Counted from the first letter of the stretch, positions 8,630-17,778 are shown. The stretch is DNA of 64,000 nt from Marseilla massiliensis (GCF_016899955.1 NZ_JACJJL010000008.1:62001-126000), one strand, 5' to 3'. Numbers and translations are program-made. Notes: a model not told the origin generated them from the letters alone.

Positions 8630-9922
8630 TTATTGATTGTTGTTCTGATAAAGCATCAGTCCGTAGCCTGATTTGAGGTGTACCTTCTCCTCGCGCATCT
8701 TTTTGGAGATGTACTGCGACACGCCCTGTATGGCCCCTCGTCCAAGCTCGGAGAGAAGCTGGTCGCCTGCCGACTGGTTGGTGATGGAGATGGTCGTGCC
8801 GAGATTCTGTCCCATGTTGGCAGCCACTTCCCTTACCGCATTCGCTTCCGTCGAACCGGGAATGAATATCCCGGCCTGTCCGTCACTGTCCAGCACGGTC
8901 AGTTCCACGGGAATGACATTGCCGTCATATTCGACCTGCAGGATTTCAATGCCAAGCCGCTCGCCCTGGATACGTCCCTCACCGGTCAGCAGGGTATTGC
9001 GGGGAAGCACATGTCTTCCCACACGCATGGCCTCCAGCAGCCTGAGACGCACGCTTTGTCCGCTGATAATGGTCTGGTCGCCATGCACGCAGGCCCGTAT
9101 GGTATTCCTCGCCATCTGTGTCCCGGCACTGCCCACAGCCGTATGGAAGCCGATATCAGCACCGGAAAGCAGCCTCGCGAACTGTACCGAATCGGTAAGA
9201 GGCTGAGGAAGGGACGACACGACCGGAGAGGACACCAGCCCGACGGGAACGGCTTTCGCCTTCCTCTCCCTTGAGGGACTTTCCGTCTCCTGACTGTCCG
9301 CTGTTCCCGTGCTGCCGCCCGAAGGCATATATTTGGCGGCAAGTTCATAGGACTTCTCCAGCAGAGCCACCTGTTCCTCGTAGCTCGGTCCGGCCGTCTG
9401 CGCTGCGGCAGCCTGTCTGAGCTGTTCCACCTCTGCTTTCAGGGCTTCCTTTTCCGGGTCTTCCTCAGGACTCTCGTAAAAACTGCCGAGAGTGGCGTTG
9501 ATGTCGTTGTAAGCCGAGGCTGAAGAGGCGAAGGCTCCCGTCCTGCCGTTTCCTCCTGAATTGTACGCACGGCTTTCATTTTCACTTGCAATGTCCTGCG
9601 CCGGTTCTGTCTTCGGGACATTATCCTGTCTGTGTCCATCGGTCAGGGCGGAGAAGTCGGCCAGCGTACGCTTCTTCTCCTCCTGCCGGCGAATCATGTC
9701 TGCCTGCTCATAGGCAGCCATCTTGTCCGCCTCTATACCCGTACCTTTCGGATCGGGAAGTTCGGCATTGAAGCCCGTCTTCCTTTCCGCCTCCTGCCTG
9801 TCTTTTTCGGACGGGACGAAAATTAGCCACATGCACCCGAGGAACAGCAGGAACATGCCTGTGAAAACCAGATATTTCCTGATTTTCTGCTTCTGTTTCA
9901 ATTTTTCTGCATCTGTACTCAT
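8630..9922 (-). CDS. traM: Conjugal transfer protein TraM (VirB10-like)
   Basis: Scaffold protein bridging inner and outer membranes. One N-terminal membrane helix (residues about 18-36, YLVFTGMFLLFLGCMWLIFV) is followed by a long charged, low-complexity linker and a C-terminal beta-rich domain (IRACVHGDQTIISGQSVRLR...) like VirB10/TrbI. The start at 9922 (MSTDAEKLK) is chosen; an upstream Met at 9964 would overlap traL. Length is 430 aa. It starts a few bases after the traL stop. Confidence 0.92.
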   Translation of the reverse strand: MSTDAEKLKQKQKIRKYLVFTGMFLLFLGCMWLIFVPSEKDRQEAERKTGFNAELPDPKGTGIEADKMAAYEQADMIRRQEEKKRTLADFSALTDGHRQDNVPKTEPAQDIASENESRAYNSGGNGRTGAFASSASAYNDINATLGSFYESPEEDPEKEALKAEVEQLRQAAAAQTAGPSYEEQVALLEKSYELAAKYMPSGGSTGTADSQETESPSRERKAKAVPVGLVSSPVVSSLPQPLTDSVQFARLLSGADIGFHTAVGSAGTQMARNTIRACVHGDQTIISGQSVRLRLLEAMRVGRHVLPRNTLLTGEGRIQGERLGIEILQVEYDGNVIPVELTVLDSDGQAGIFIPGSTEANAVREVAANMGQNLGTTISITNQSAGDQLLSELGRGAIQGVSQYISKKMREEKVHLKSGYGLMLYQNNNQ

Positions 9923-9926
9923 AATC

Positions 9927-10220
9927 TTACTTGTTGAACTGGTTAAAAAACTCTTCCATCTCACGGACTTTCATATCGGAGAGGGTATCCGCAGGCACAA
10001 AGTCGGGAACCTCAAGCGGGGTTATCCTGATGATGTCCTGCCGGGCATCCTCCCGTCCGATGTCATAAATCGCACGGAAAATCATGTAGAAATTCACCAG
10101 CGCGAAAAGGGAAACCATCACGATGATGGCGATTGCCCTCTGACGGGGTGTGAGTCTGTCACAAAGGCCGCGCAGCCTGCCCCCGATACATTCCTTGAAC
10201 TTTACATACATTTTTCTCAT
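9927..10220 (-). CDS. traL: Conjugal transfer protein TraL (DUF3989)
   Basis: A 97-residue inner-membrane protein with one membrane helix in the centre (AIAIIVMVSLFALVNFYMIF) and a charged C-terminal tail. Size, topology and position between traK and traM match DUF3989/TraL. Probably a small component of the transfer channel; its exact role is unknown. Confidence 0.88.
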   Translation of the reverse strand: MRKMYVKFKECIGGRLRGLCDRLTPRQRAIAIIVMVSLFALVNFYMIFRAIYDIGREDARQDIIRITPLEVPDFVPADTLSDMKVREMEEFFNQFNK

Positions 10221-10232
10221 ACATACATTGTT

Positions 10233-10856
10233 TTATCTGTCATACATTCTGATATCCCTGTTCTCCAGCACGTGGAACCCTTCCAGGATGAACCCGTGCG
10301 GATTGTTGTCACTGCGGGTGGAATTCCGCAACCTGCCATGCGTGACAAGGCTGCGTTCCGTCACGCTCTTCTCACGGATGATGAAAAGGCGTGCGTATGT
10401 CATGACATCATACGGATAGGTGTTGAAGTCGCATTTCACGCTGTCTATCTCGATACGCTGGCTGACATTGCCCGAAATTATTCTATTGTAATAACCCTGT
10501 TCGGCCAGATCCCCGTAATGGGAATAGGCGGAACGGTCACTCAGGAACATGGCACGCTGCACGTTCCCCTCGATGGCACTCTTGTCAGGGGCCAGCGTGA
10601 AGAACAGCTCATGGAAACGTCTGACATGTTCCCTTGCCTCTACGGGACGGTTCTGCTCCAGGTCCTGCGAGAGGGCGAGCATGAGCGACTTCCCCTCATC
10701 CAGCACATAGATCTTCTGGCGCTGGGCTTCGGCAAAACTGTATGCCTTCCACACGGAATAGCCCACAAGCAGGGTGCAGACACCCAGATAGACTATTCCG
10801 AACAGGCGCAGATGCCGGAAGCTGGTCTCGATATTTTTCAATGATTTGAATTCCAT
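10233..10856 (-). CDS. traK: Conjugal transfer protein TraK (VirB8-like)
   Basis: A 207-residue bitopic protein: a short cytoplasmic N terminus, one membrane helix (LFGIVYLGVCTLLVGYSVW) and a periplasmic domain containing MFLSDRSAYSHYGDLAEQGY. This layout resembles VirB8-type nucleation proteins, and the sequence fits TraK of CTnDOT-like elements. It lies 12 bases upstream of traL in the same operon. Confidence 0.92.
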   Translation of the reverse strand: MEFKSLKNIETSFRHLRLFGIVYLGVCTLLVGYSVWKAYSFAEAQRQKIYVLDEGKSLMLALSQDLEQNRPVEAREHVRRFHELFFTLAPDKSAIEGNVQRAMFLSDRSAYSHYGDLAEQGYYNRIISGNVSQRIEIDSVKCDFNTYPYDVMTYARLFIIREKSVTERSLVTHGRLRNSTRSDNNPHGFILEGFHVLENRDIRMYDR

Positions 10857-10876
10857 TCTTATTCGTTTTATGATTG

Positions 10877-11881
10877 TTACTTGATTAGTCTTCCGGCCAC
10901 ATTTCCTACAGTAGCACCTGCGGCACCGCCCACAATGGAGCCTGTCTTGGAAGCAGCCTGATTCACGTTCTTGCCGTAATTTCCTGCACCTCCACCGGCC
11001 TGAACAATCCAGTTGGCCACGGTCGGAATCGTGAAATACCCGATGATGCCGATAATCAGGAACGTGATGTACACGGCATTGGAACTGTCCGGAATGAAGT
11101 TGGGGTCGGACAGCTGCTCGATGTCCCTCTGAAGCATCAGGGTCTGTATGCGTGCCAGCACGCTGCTGAAAAGATCAGAGACGGGCAGCCACAGATAGAT
11201 GCTGATATAGCGGACAAACCATTGGCTCAGCGAGGCCTGAAAGCCGTCCCAGCACGAAATGGCAAAGGAAATCGGTCCGAGAATGGAAAGGACAATCAGG
11301 AAGAATGTCCTTAGCGTGTCCACTACAAGCGCGGCCGCATTGAACATCAGTTCCAGCAGCTCACGGAAAAAATTCTGCACGGACTTCTTCATGTTGTACA
11401 TGGCACGGTCCACATACATACCGCAAGCCTCGATAGCGTCCAGAGCTCCCAGTTCATCCAGTTTGTTGTCAAAAGCCTCCTTGTCCACCAGGTAGGCCGT
11501 CTCGGGATTCCTCCGCATCGCCTCAATCTCCAGCTTGTCCTTCTGCTGCCGATACTCATTCATGTCAAAGGTCTGCGTCTCCAGAATCCTGTGCGTTCCG
11601 GTCACGACGGGTGACAAAATGCTGTTGAGCGTACCCAGCACGATGGTCGGAAAAAACATGATGCAGATACCCAGAGCAAACGGACGCAGCAAAGGGAACA
11701 CGTCAATAGGTTCGGCCCTGGCCAGCGACTGCCAGACACGGTACGCCACATAAAAGAGGGCTCCCAATCCGGCAAGGCCCTTGGCCACGCCGGTCATCTG
11801 CGAACAGAGCGGCATCATGTCCGTGTACAGACTTTGCAGGATCTGGTGCAGATTGTCAAAATTCACAGCCAACAATACCAT
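10877..11881 (-). CDS. traJ: Conjugal transfer protein TraJ (VirB6-like polytopic membrane protein)
   Basis: A 334-residue multi-spanning inner-membrane protein with hydrophobic segments around residues 35-50, 70-85, 190-225 and 265-285 and a Gly-rich C terminus. Such proteins form the VirB6-like base of the DNA channel. The ATG at 11881 (MVLLAVNFDNLHQ) is preferred to a TTG two codons upstream. Gene order traI-traJ-traK is that of CTnDOT. Confidence 0.9.
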   Translation of the reverse strand: MVLLAVNFDNLHQILQSLYTDMMPLCSQMTGVAKGLAGLGALFYVAYRVWQSLARAEPIDVFPLLRPFALGICIMFFPTIVLGTLNSILSPVVTGTHRILETQTFDMNEYRQQKDKLEIEAMRRNPETAYLVDKEAFDNKLDELGALDAIEACGMYVDRAMYNMKKSVQNFFRELLELMFNAAALVVDTLRTFFLIVLSILGPISFAISCWDGFQASLSQWFVRYISIYLWLPVSDLFSSVLARIQTLMLQRDIEQLSDPNFIPDSSNAVYITFLIIGIIGYFTIPTVANWIVQAGGGAGNYGKNVNQAASKTGSIVGGAAGATVGNVAGRLIK

Positions 11882-11899
11882 AAGCAATCCTCCTTGAAA

Positions 11900-12532
11900 T
11901 TACCAGTAACGTTCGTTGGGTGAACCGTACAGAGCCATCACACGGTCAAGATCATTCTGTTTCTTGGCACGCAGGTACGACACGCCGATGTTCTTGTTGG
12001 TATAGTACTGCACCAGACTGCGGTATTGCAGCATGTCGGTATAACAGCGGTCGATGATGTCCATACGTTCCTTGTCGTTCATCGAAAGGCCGTTCTCGTT
12101 GACCACCGTCTTCAGGTCCGTCAGCAGATTGGCACTCTCCTCCAGCAGCTTCGTGTAGCCGAGGGCGATAGCACTCAGTTCCTCAGGGGTGAAATAAGGG
12201 TCACTGAGCATACGCTCATAACTGGTCACATAGATTTCCGTGATGTCGCCGACCATCAGGATGGTCTGCTGCACCTTGCGGGCATCGCGTACCAGATTCT
12301 TCACTTTCCTAAGGCCGTCATAATACTCCTTGCCCTGCTTGTAAATCTTGACCGTCTCCTGAAAATTGTTGAGCATGTTGCCAGCCGTCGAGGACGTGTG
12401 GACGATATTCTTGGCGGCATTGATGATGCCCTGGGCAAGATTCCCGGGATCGGTCACTACCCATTGGGCGTGTGCCCTGCCTGCCGAAAGGAGGCAGATA
12501 CAGCATAAGGCTGTCAGAATTCTTTTCTTCAT
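11900..12532 (-). CDS. traI: Conjugal transfer protein TraI (DUF4141)
   Basis: A 210-residue secreted protein with signal peptide MKKRILTALCCICLLSAGRA, then helical coiled regions (VTDPGNLAQGIINAAKNIV..., NMLNNFQETVKIYKQGKEYY) as in DUF4141 and VirB5-like pilus-tip proteins. The start at 12532 is set by the signal peptide; the open frame extends to 12694 but overlaps the upstream gene with a non-plausible sequence. It lies directly upstream of traJ. Confidence 0.88.
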   Translation of the reverse strand: MKKRILTALCCICLLSAGRAHAQWVVTDPGNLAQGIINAAKNIVHTSSTAGNMLNNFQETVKIYKQGKEYYDGLRKVKNLVRDARKVQQTILMVGDITEIYVTSYERMLSDPYFTPEELSAIALGYTKLLEESANLLTDLKTVVNENGLSMNDKERMDIIDRCYTDMLQYRSLVQYYTNKNIGVSYLRAKKQNDLDRVMALYGSPNERYW

Positions 12533-12572
12533 GTCGTTAATCTTTAATGGTTGATAAATCTTTTCCGTTAGT

Positions 12573-13187
12573 TCAGAGTCCCATCTTGCGGCCTTTCGGC
12601 TTAGGACGGACGGTGATGTGCGGTTTCCTCCGCAGTGTTGTTTCCGAGGAGACCGTGCGGGCAGGCCTGATATTCCTGAAGAACTCGTCCGCATAAGGAC
12701 GTCTGCCGGTCATCCTGACAAATCGGGCATCCAGTTCCCGGTAAGCCTTCTCCGCCTGTTTCCGTATCACATCCTCCGGACTGCTCCTGTCAATGCCGTA
12801 TTTCACGAGAAAATCCGGGCGGATATGTATCGGGTCATGTACGGAACCCGGCGAGGCGGCAATACTGCCCAGCCTCTCCAGTTCCCCGTTCAGCTTGTCA
12901 AGGTATTCAGCCGGAGGACGGGGACATACACTTTCAAAAATCTTCTCCACCGCGTGTGTCAGTCTTGCATCCACCTCCAGAATGTCGGGTACTTCCCCCG
13001 TCTGCCTCTTCCGCAGGTATTCGTCAGGAGCCATCCCTTCAAGCTGATGGAACAGACGGTAATCCTCCGTGAGCCCGTAATAGTCCTGTATGGAAAGAGG
13101 AATATTCCAGCCCTGCATCAGGGACCAGTAGAGAGATGACACGACCTCACGGCGTTTGCTTTCATTAGATTCCAGATCGCTATACAT
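12573..13187 (-). CDS. Hypothetical protein in the traH position
   Basis: A 204-residue soluble protein with an acidic, helical N-terminal half and a very basic C terminus rich in Arg/Lys/Pro (HITVRPKPKGRKMGL), possibly nucleic-acid- or membrane-surface-binding. No signal peptide or catalytic motif is seen. It sits between traG and traI, where CTnDOT-type operons carry traH, but I cannot confirm homology. Spacing is 33 bases from the end of traG and about 40 to the start of traI, consistent with the operon. Confidence 0.7.
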   Translation of the reverse strand: MYSDLESNESKRREVVSSLYWSLMQGWNIPLSIQDYYGLTEDYRLFHQLEGMAPDEYLRKRQTGEVPDILEVDARLTHAVEKIFESVCPRPPAEYLDKLNGELERLGSIAASPGSVHDPIHIRPDFLVKYGIDRSSPEDVIRKQAEKAYRELDARFVRMTGRRPYADEFFRNIRPARTVSSETTLRRKPHITVRPKPKGRKMGL

Positions 13188-13220
13188 AAATTCAGAAGTT
13201 TAATGGGTTGATAAATGATT

Positions 13221-15719
13221 TCACTTTTTCCTCTTGCTCTCGGCCAGCTGCTTGATTGCCAGCTCGATATTGCCACCCAGCTTCCGGGTAAGCCGCATTA
13301 CTTCAAGCTTTTCCGTCTCCTCGGTCGTGTAGGTGCAGTACTCTTCCGGCGAGACCTCGGTGGCATAGACCGCCGACTGTGTTCCGCCGAGACCTATCCA
13401 CACTTCCTTGTACTTGCGGGACGGGCTGTTGGCCATGTTGATGGAGAGAATCTGAGCACGTTCCTTGTCGGTCAGGCCCAGCAGGGACTGGATTTCATCG
13501 AACTTGTTGACATACTTCCTCTGGTCCAACAAAATCTTGCAGTCGCTGTTGTTGATGATGGTTCCCTTGACGATGGGTGACGAAATGATGTCTTCCACCT
13601 CCTGGGTAACGACAACAGCCTCTCCGAAAAACTTTCGGACGGTCTTGAAAAGGTAGCGGATATAGTTGCTCATATTGGCGGATGCCAATGCCTTCCAACA
13701 TTCCTCAATAAGTATCATCTTTCGGATACCTTTCAACTTTCGCATCTTGCTGATGAAAGTTTCCATGATGATGATGGTGACAATCGGAAGCAGCACCTTG
13801 TTGTCACGAATATTGTCCAGCTCGAAGACAATGAAGCGTTTGCCAAGCAAATCAAGCTGTCTGTCGGAATTCAACAGGAAGTCATACTCGCCACCCTTGT
13901 AATAAGGTTCCAGCACATTCAGGAATCCCCACACGTCAAAATCCTTCTCCCGTGTACGCTTGGTCTTCAGGATTTCCTGAAATTCGTCTCGGATGAACTC
14001 ATAGAAGGTATTGAAGGACGGAACCACGGTACTGTCCGTGCGTATCTTCTCCAGAAAGAGATTGACCGCGTTGGAGAGTGCCACCTCCTCGGCACGTGTC
14101 GGCGGCTCGTCGTCACGTTTCCACAGGGTAAGGATAAGTGTCTTGATGGACTCCTTCTTTTCGATGTCAAACACACCGTCCTCCACGTAGAAAGGATTGA
14201 AGGCTATCGGATCGCTCTCCTCATAGGTGAAATAGATGCCGTCCTCGCCATGCGTGCGTGCATGGATAAGGCTGCACAGTCCCTGATAGGAATTTCCCGT
14301 GTCCACCAGCAGCACATGCGCTCCCTGTTCATAATACTGGCGCACCATGTGGTTGGTGAAAAAAGACTTTCCGCTGCCCGAAGGTCCGAGGATGAACTTG
14401 TTGCGGTTGGTAATCGTACCGTTCTTCATCGGAAGGTCGGAAATGTCCAGATGGACAGGCTTTCCGGTCAGACGGTCCACCATGCGGATGCCGAACGGCG
14501 AGAGCGAATCCTTGTAGGACGTTTCCCCGATGAACAGGCACAGGGCCTGCTCGATGAAGGTGTAGAAGCTTTCCTCTGACGGGAAATCACCGGCATTGCC
14601 GGGAATGGCCGCCCAGAAGAGTGTCGGCACATCGACCGTGTTCTGACGGGGCTTGGCCTCCATCAGGGCAATCTGACTGCCCACGTCGTTCTTGATACGC
14701 TTCAGCTTCTCCCGGTCGTCACTCCATGCAAAGACGTTGCAGTGCGCACGGATGGAAGTGAGCCCCTTGCTGTGCGCCTCGTTCAGGTACTCCTCAATCC
14801 ATTCACGGTTGATCTGGTTGGAGCGGCTGTAACGGGACAGCGAGTGCATGTTGCGGGCGGTCTGCTCAAATTTCCTCAGGTTTTCCGCCGAATCGTCTAT
14901 GAAGAGATACTGGTTCACGATATGGTTGCACGTGAGCAGTATCCCTATCGGTGCGGCAAAGGACAGGCGGCAGTCGCTGCGGTCCGTGGACAGCCGTTCA
15001 TAACGGCTGTCCGTACCCACGGATGACGGCAGGTCTTCCGTTTCGGAGAGGGTATGCAGGCAGAGCAGGTTGTCGCCGACCTTCATTTCCCCGGCTCCGA
15101 GAGTGATGTCCTGCAGGCTGGTCGTATTTTCCTGCGAAAGCGAAAAATACTTTTCGATAATGCCCGCGGAGGTTTCCGTACCGGTAATCTCTTCGTCCGT
15201 CAGCCTGACCATGCGGAGCAGACCGCTGTCGTTCACGATACGCTCGAACTGCCCGCAGCATTCCAGGAAGCGTGCAACGGTATCCTTGTCCTGCATCTCC
15301 TTGGGGATGATAAACCCGCGCGTGAGGGCATTGAAACTGCTTGTCGTGCGGCTGTGTTCCTTAGTGGTCTTAGTCAGGAACAGATAGCAGGTATGGTTCA
15401 GGTACGGCCGTTCGTTGAAATGCCTTTCAAAGCTTCGGCTGAGGAAACTCAGGTCATCCCGGCAGATGTCAGGTCTGTAACTCTCCTCGATGAAGATATC
15501 CTGCTTGTGGACAATGCTGTAGTTCGGCAGAACCCGGACAGCCTTCGCCCATGTGGAATGGAGGGCCTCGTACTCGGCGCGTGTCAGCGTAAACACTTCG
15601 GGCAGCTCCACCCTGTAGGCCACGGTGATGTCGGCATCCTTGCTGATGATGCACCCGTGCTCGACGGCCATCAGAGGAAACCGGCTTTCCAGTGTGGCGG
15701 CTTTCATTACATTTCTCAT
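13221..15719 (-). CDS. traG: TraG: VirB4-type conjugation ATPase
   Basis: An 832-residue cytoplasmic motor protein of the type IV secretion apparatus. The Walker A motif GPSGSGKS lies near residue 445, LLVDTGNSYQGL follows, and the Walker B region MILIEECWKAL is near residue 670. The N-terminal third is the VirB4/TraC-like regulatory part. Length and order (traE-traF-traG) match CTnDOT TraG; note that TraG here names the VirB4 protein, not the coupling protein. It overlaps traF by 4 bases, indicating coupled translation. Confidence 0.95.
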   Translation of the reverse strand: MRNVMKAATLESRFPLMAVEHGCIISKDADITVAYRVELPEVFTLTRAEYEALHSTWAKAVRVLPNYSIVHKQDIFIEESYRPDICRDDLSFLSRSFERHFNERPYLNHTCYLFLTKTTKEHSRTTSSFNALTRGFIIPKEMQDKDTVARFLECCGQFERIVNDSGLLRMVRLTDEEITGTETSAGIIEKYFSLSQENTTSLQDITLGAGEMKVGDNLLCLHTLSETEDLPSSVGTDSRYERLSTDRSDCRLSFAAPIGILLTCNHIVNQYLFIDDSAENLRKFEQTARNMHSLSRYSRSNQINREWIEEYLNEAHSKGLTSIRAHCNVFAWSDDREKLKRIKNDVGSQIALMEAKPRQNTVDVPTLFWAAIPGNAGDFPSEESFYTFIEQALCLFIGETSYKDSLSPFGIRMVDRLTGKPVHLDISDLPMKNGTITNRNKFILGPSGSGKSFFTNHMVRQYYEQGAHVLLVDTGNSYQGLCSLIHARTHGEDGIYFTYEESDPIAFNPFYVEDGVFDIEKKESIKTLILTLWKRDDEPPTRAEEVALSNAVNLFLEKIRTDSTVVPSFNTFYEFIRDEFQEILKTKRTREKDFDVWGFLNVLEPYYKGGEYDFLLNSDRQLDLLGKRFIVFELDNIRDNKVLLPIVTIIIMETFISKMRKLKGIRKMILIEECWKALASANMSNYIRYLFKTVRKFFGEAVVVTQEVEDIISSPIVKGTIINNSDCKILLDQRKYVNKFDEIQSLLGLTDKERAQILSINMANSPSRKYKEVWIGLGGTQSAVYATEVSPEEYCTYTTEETEKLEVMRLTRKLGGNIELAIKQLAESKRKK

Positions 15720-16048
15720 ACATTACGTTTTTTCGGGGTTGGACAAATCAACCGGAGGAAACCCTTCCGGCTGATGATGTAGCGGGGATGGCGGCGCAGC
15801 GCCTGCAATTTCATCAGTCCCCATTCACCATATTTCGCGTTCAGGCGGAAAGTCACCCAGACAAGCACCGAAGCGCAGATGACACCGAAGCCGATACATA
15901 CCCACTGGTCGATGCCTGCCATGTACATGATGACAAACAGGACGAACAGGGCGAGCAGTCCGCCGGCGAAGATGAACAGGTACTGGCTTTTCAGCCCCTT
16001 GAACTCAGGGCTGCGGCCGATTCCCTTGTTGATAGGATACTCCGCCAT
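15716..16048 (-). CDS. traF: Conjugal transfer protein TraF (DUF4133)
   Basis: A 110-residue inner-membrane protein with two adjacent membrane helices (YLFIFAGGLLALFVLFVIMY and WVCIGFGVICASVLVWVTF) and a basic C terminus. Size and topology resemble VirB3. It lies 2 bases after traE and overlaps traG by 4 bases, as in CTnDOT-type operons. Confidence 0.92.
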   Translation of the reverse strand: MAEYPINKGIGRSPEFKGLKSQYLFIFAGGLLALFVLFVIMYMAGIDQWVCIGFGVICASVLVWVTFRLNAKYGEWGLMKLQALRRHPRYIISRKGFLRLICPTPKKRNV

Positions 16049-16050
16049 AA

Positions 16051-16347
16051 TCAGAGGAAGAATGAACGTAAGATGGTGGCGGCTACGATTAAAAAGATGC
16101 AGGCACCGAACCAGCTGGCTGCCGTCTTGGAGGTGTCGGGATCTCCCGAGGAAAACTTGGAATAGACCTTCACGCCTCCGATAAGGCCGACCACGGCTCC
16201 GATGGCATAAATCAGTTTGGTTCCCGGATCGAAATAGGAAGTGACCATGTTGGTGGCTTCAGTGATACCGCCGATACCATTACCCTGGGCGAAAGCCCCT
16301 GTCGTTGCAAGCAGCATCATGGCTGCAAAAAAGAATCTTTTTTTCAT
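16051..16347 (-). CDS. traE: Conjugal transfer protein TraE (DUF4134), pilin-like
   Basis: A 98-residue protein with a signal peptide (MKKRFFFAAMMLLATTGAFA) and two membrane helices (KLIYAIGAVVGLIGGVKVY and ASWFGACIFLIVAATILR), the layout of VirB2-type pilins. It is the first gene of the minus-strand tra operon; its start lies 46 bases downstream of the TATATTCG promoter box (16393-16400). Confidence 0.92.
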   Translation of the reverse strand: MKKRFFFAAMMLLATTGAFAQGNGIGGITEATNMVTSYFDPGTKLIYAIGAVVGLIGGVKVYSKFSSGDPDTSKTAASWFGACIFLIVAATILRSFFL

Positions 16348-16392
16348 GTGTCGAAACTTTTAATTGGTGAGACAAAAAAATGATTTCGACCA

Positions 16393-16465
16393 CGAATATA
16401 TAACGCTTAATCCATTGATTTACAACACTGACGATGCGTGACATCGGGTGTCATTACGTTACATC
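16393..16465 (-). promoter_or_regulatory. Promoter and upstream motif of the tra operon
   Basis: On the minus strand a -7-like box TATATTCG (16393-16400, + strand CGAATATA) lies upstream of traE. About 50-60 bases further up are repeated TGACATC/TGTCAT/TTACATC units (16439-16465). Read on the minus strand this gives GATGTAACGTAATGACACCC, which closely resembles sequences upstream of the mob operon and of the gene at 26744. I infer a shared regulator site. Confidence 0.6.
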
Positions 16466-16521
16466 GGCAGGGGGATTTCGGCAAAGGAAAAACACTGGGA
16501 AAACGTCCTTTGATTCTTCCG

Positions 16522-16687
16522 GCAAAGGTAGCCCGTGCCTTTACGGAATCTGCAAGGCAGGCCGTTCCGGTTGCCCGGGAGAAAATCATCCTCGCTGCGC
16601 TTGCGGTATTTTCTCCCGACAAGCCTTGCAGTATCCAGGCACGGGACAGAAAAGCCTGCAAGAAATCAAACTCCGGCATATACCGGA
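16522..16687 (+). repeat. Structured leader repeat, copy B
   Basis: Second copy of the structured leader. CCCGTGCCT (16532-16540) pairs with AGGCACGGG (16637-16645); CTGCAAGGC (16550-16558) with GCCTTGCAG (16623-16631); CGGGAGAAAAT (16576-16586) with ATTTTCTCCCG (16608-16618); the 3' hairpin is TCCGG (16672-16676)/CCGGA (16683-16687). The stems differ in sequence from copy A yet remain fully paired. It precedes the SLOG-family gene at 16715. Confidence 0.75.
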
Positions 16688-16714
16688 CACATGTAGAACA
16701 AAAAACAGAACATC

Positions 16715-17296
16715 ATGAAACAGGAAGAAAAAAAGGTAGCGGCATTCACGGGACACCGGAAGCAAAGACTGATGCAGGAAAACAAGGACTACCGGAACTT
16801 CAGCGGACAAATCAGGGGAAAGGTCATAACTATGATAAAAAACCTCTATGAAGAAGGTTTCAGAGAATTTTATTCGGGCATGGCAGAAGGGTTCGACATG
16901 ATAGCGGCTGAAGCTGTCCTGCAACTGAAAGAACAATATGAGGATATGACACTGGCGGCTGCTATCCCTTTCAGAGCCCAAGCCGAATGGTTTGACCCGC
17001 AAGACCAGCTGCTTTACAGGGAACTGCTTAAGAAGGCTGACCGGGTAGTGATGCTTTCAGAAAAATATTACAGGGGATGTTACCTGCGCCGTGACACCTA
17101 TATGGTCAGCAGGGCTTCAATGGTAATAGCATATTGGGACAACGTGTGCAACGGAGGTACATACCATACCGTGAAAAAGGCCGTGGAAACTGGACGGGAA
17201 GTCATCAATCTGTTTACTGGAGAAGTGATAACGGACATAACTGCATTGCAAAACAATCATGAACCAAATAAACCGAATATAAAATGGACAGATTAA
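16715..17296 (+). CDS. SLOG superfamily protein (DUF1273/YoqJ-like)
   Basis: A 193-residue Rossmann-like protein. It starts KVAAFTGHRKQR, the SLOG hallmark (FTGHR), then FYSGMAEGFDMIAAEAVLQL (the G-x-A-x-G-x-D motif), AAIPFRAQ, and a late GGTYHTVKKA loop. Members of this superfamily bind nucleotide-derived ligands; the particular role here is unknown. The gene lies 27 bases after the 3' hairpin of leader copy B and may be controlled by it. A small unknown gene follows after 13 bases. Confidence 0.85.
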   Translation: MKQEEKKVAAFTGHRKQRLMQENKDYRNFSGQIRGKVITMIKNLYEEGFREFYSGMAEGFDMIAAEAVLQLKEQYEDMTLAAAIPFRAQAEWFDPQDQLLYRELLKKADRVVMLSEKYYRGCYLRRDTYMVSRASMVIAYWDNVCNGGTYHTVKKAVETGREVINLFTGEVITDITALQNNHEPNKPNIKWTD

Positions 17297-17309
17297 AAGA
17301 TAGGAACTT

Positions 17310-17615
17310 ATGAAATCAAAGGAACAGATTAAAATCCCTGACCATACAGGGAAAAGAGAAACACGATTACTCGCTTTTGTATGGAACTGCGGTTTTTTCA
17401 GCAGAGACGTTTCTGATGAGAAAATCATTGAGATGTGGAGGAAATCCCCCGCCAGAAGTCTGGATGATCCTGAAGACGAGACATTCTACGATGTGGAATG
17501 TCTGACACCCGATGAACTGGCTGGACGAATCAATGACGAGTCTTTCGCGCATACGGAGGATTACGTACGTTTCATCAATGTCAGTCCCGACCTTTTGTAC
17601 CCGGATAGGAAATAG
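17310..17615 (+). CDS. Small hypothetical protein (101 aa)
   Basis: A soluble, acidic 101-residue protein starting MKSKEQIKIPDHTGKRETRL, with no signal peptide or motif I recognise. It follows the SLOG gene by 13 bases and is probably co-transcribed from the same leader. A terminator-like hairpin lies 21 bases after its stop. Confidence 0.6.
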   Translation: MKSKEQIKIPDHTGKRETRLLAFVWNCGFFSRDVSDEKIIEMWRKSPARSLDDPEDETFYDVECLTPDELAGRINDESFAHTEDYVRFINVSPDLLYPDRK

Positions 17616-17636
17616 GATATCCACCGTCTCATATCG

Positions 17637-17684
17637 CATACCCCCACTTCCCCCTAAATATTAAAAAGGGAAAGCAGGGGTATG
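17637..17684. terminator. Bidirectional terminator
   Basis: CATACCCC and ACTTCCC pair with GGGAAAG and AGGGGTATG across an AT-rich loop, giving a long imperfect stem between two convergent genes (ends 17615 and 17779). Confidence 0.65.
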
Positions 17685-17778
17685 AAACTAAAGTTATCCT
17701 GTATGTATCACTCTTTCAGATTCAACCAGAATCTCCTTCATCTGACCGTTTCAGGATGGCCACGTTTGAACTTCCTGA

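Noticed and set aside
9586-10844. + strand frames opposite traK-traM
   Set aside because: Antisense shadows of conserved tra genes with implausible composition.
16407-16851. Open frames on both strands around 16.4-16.85 kb
   Set aside because: They overlay leader copy B and the SLOG gene start; stem pairing explains the sequence better than coding.
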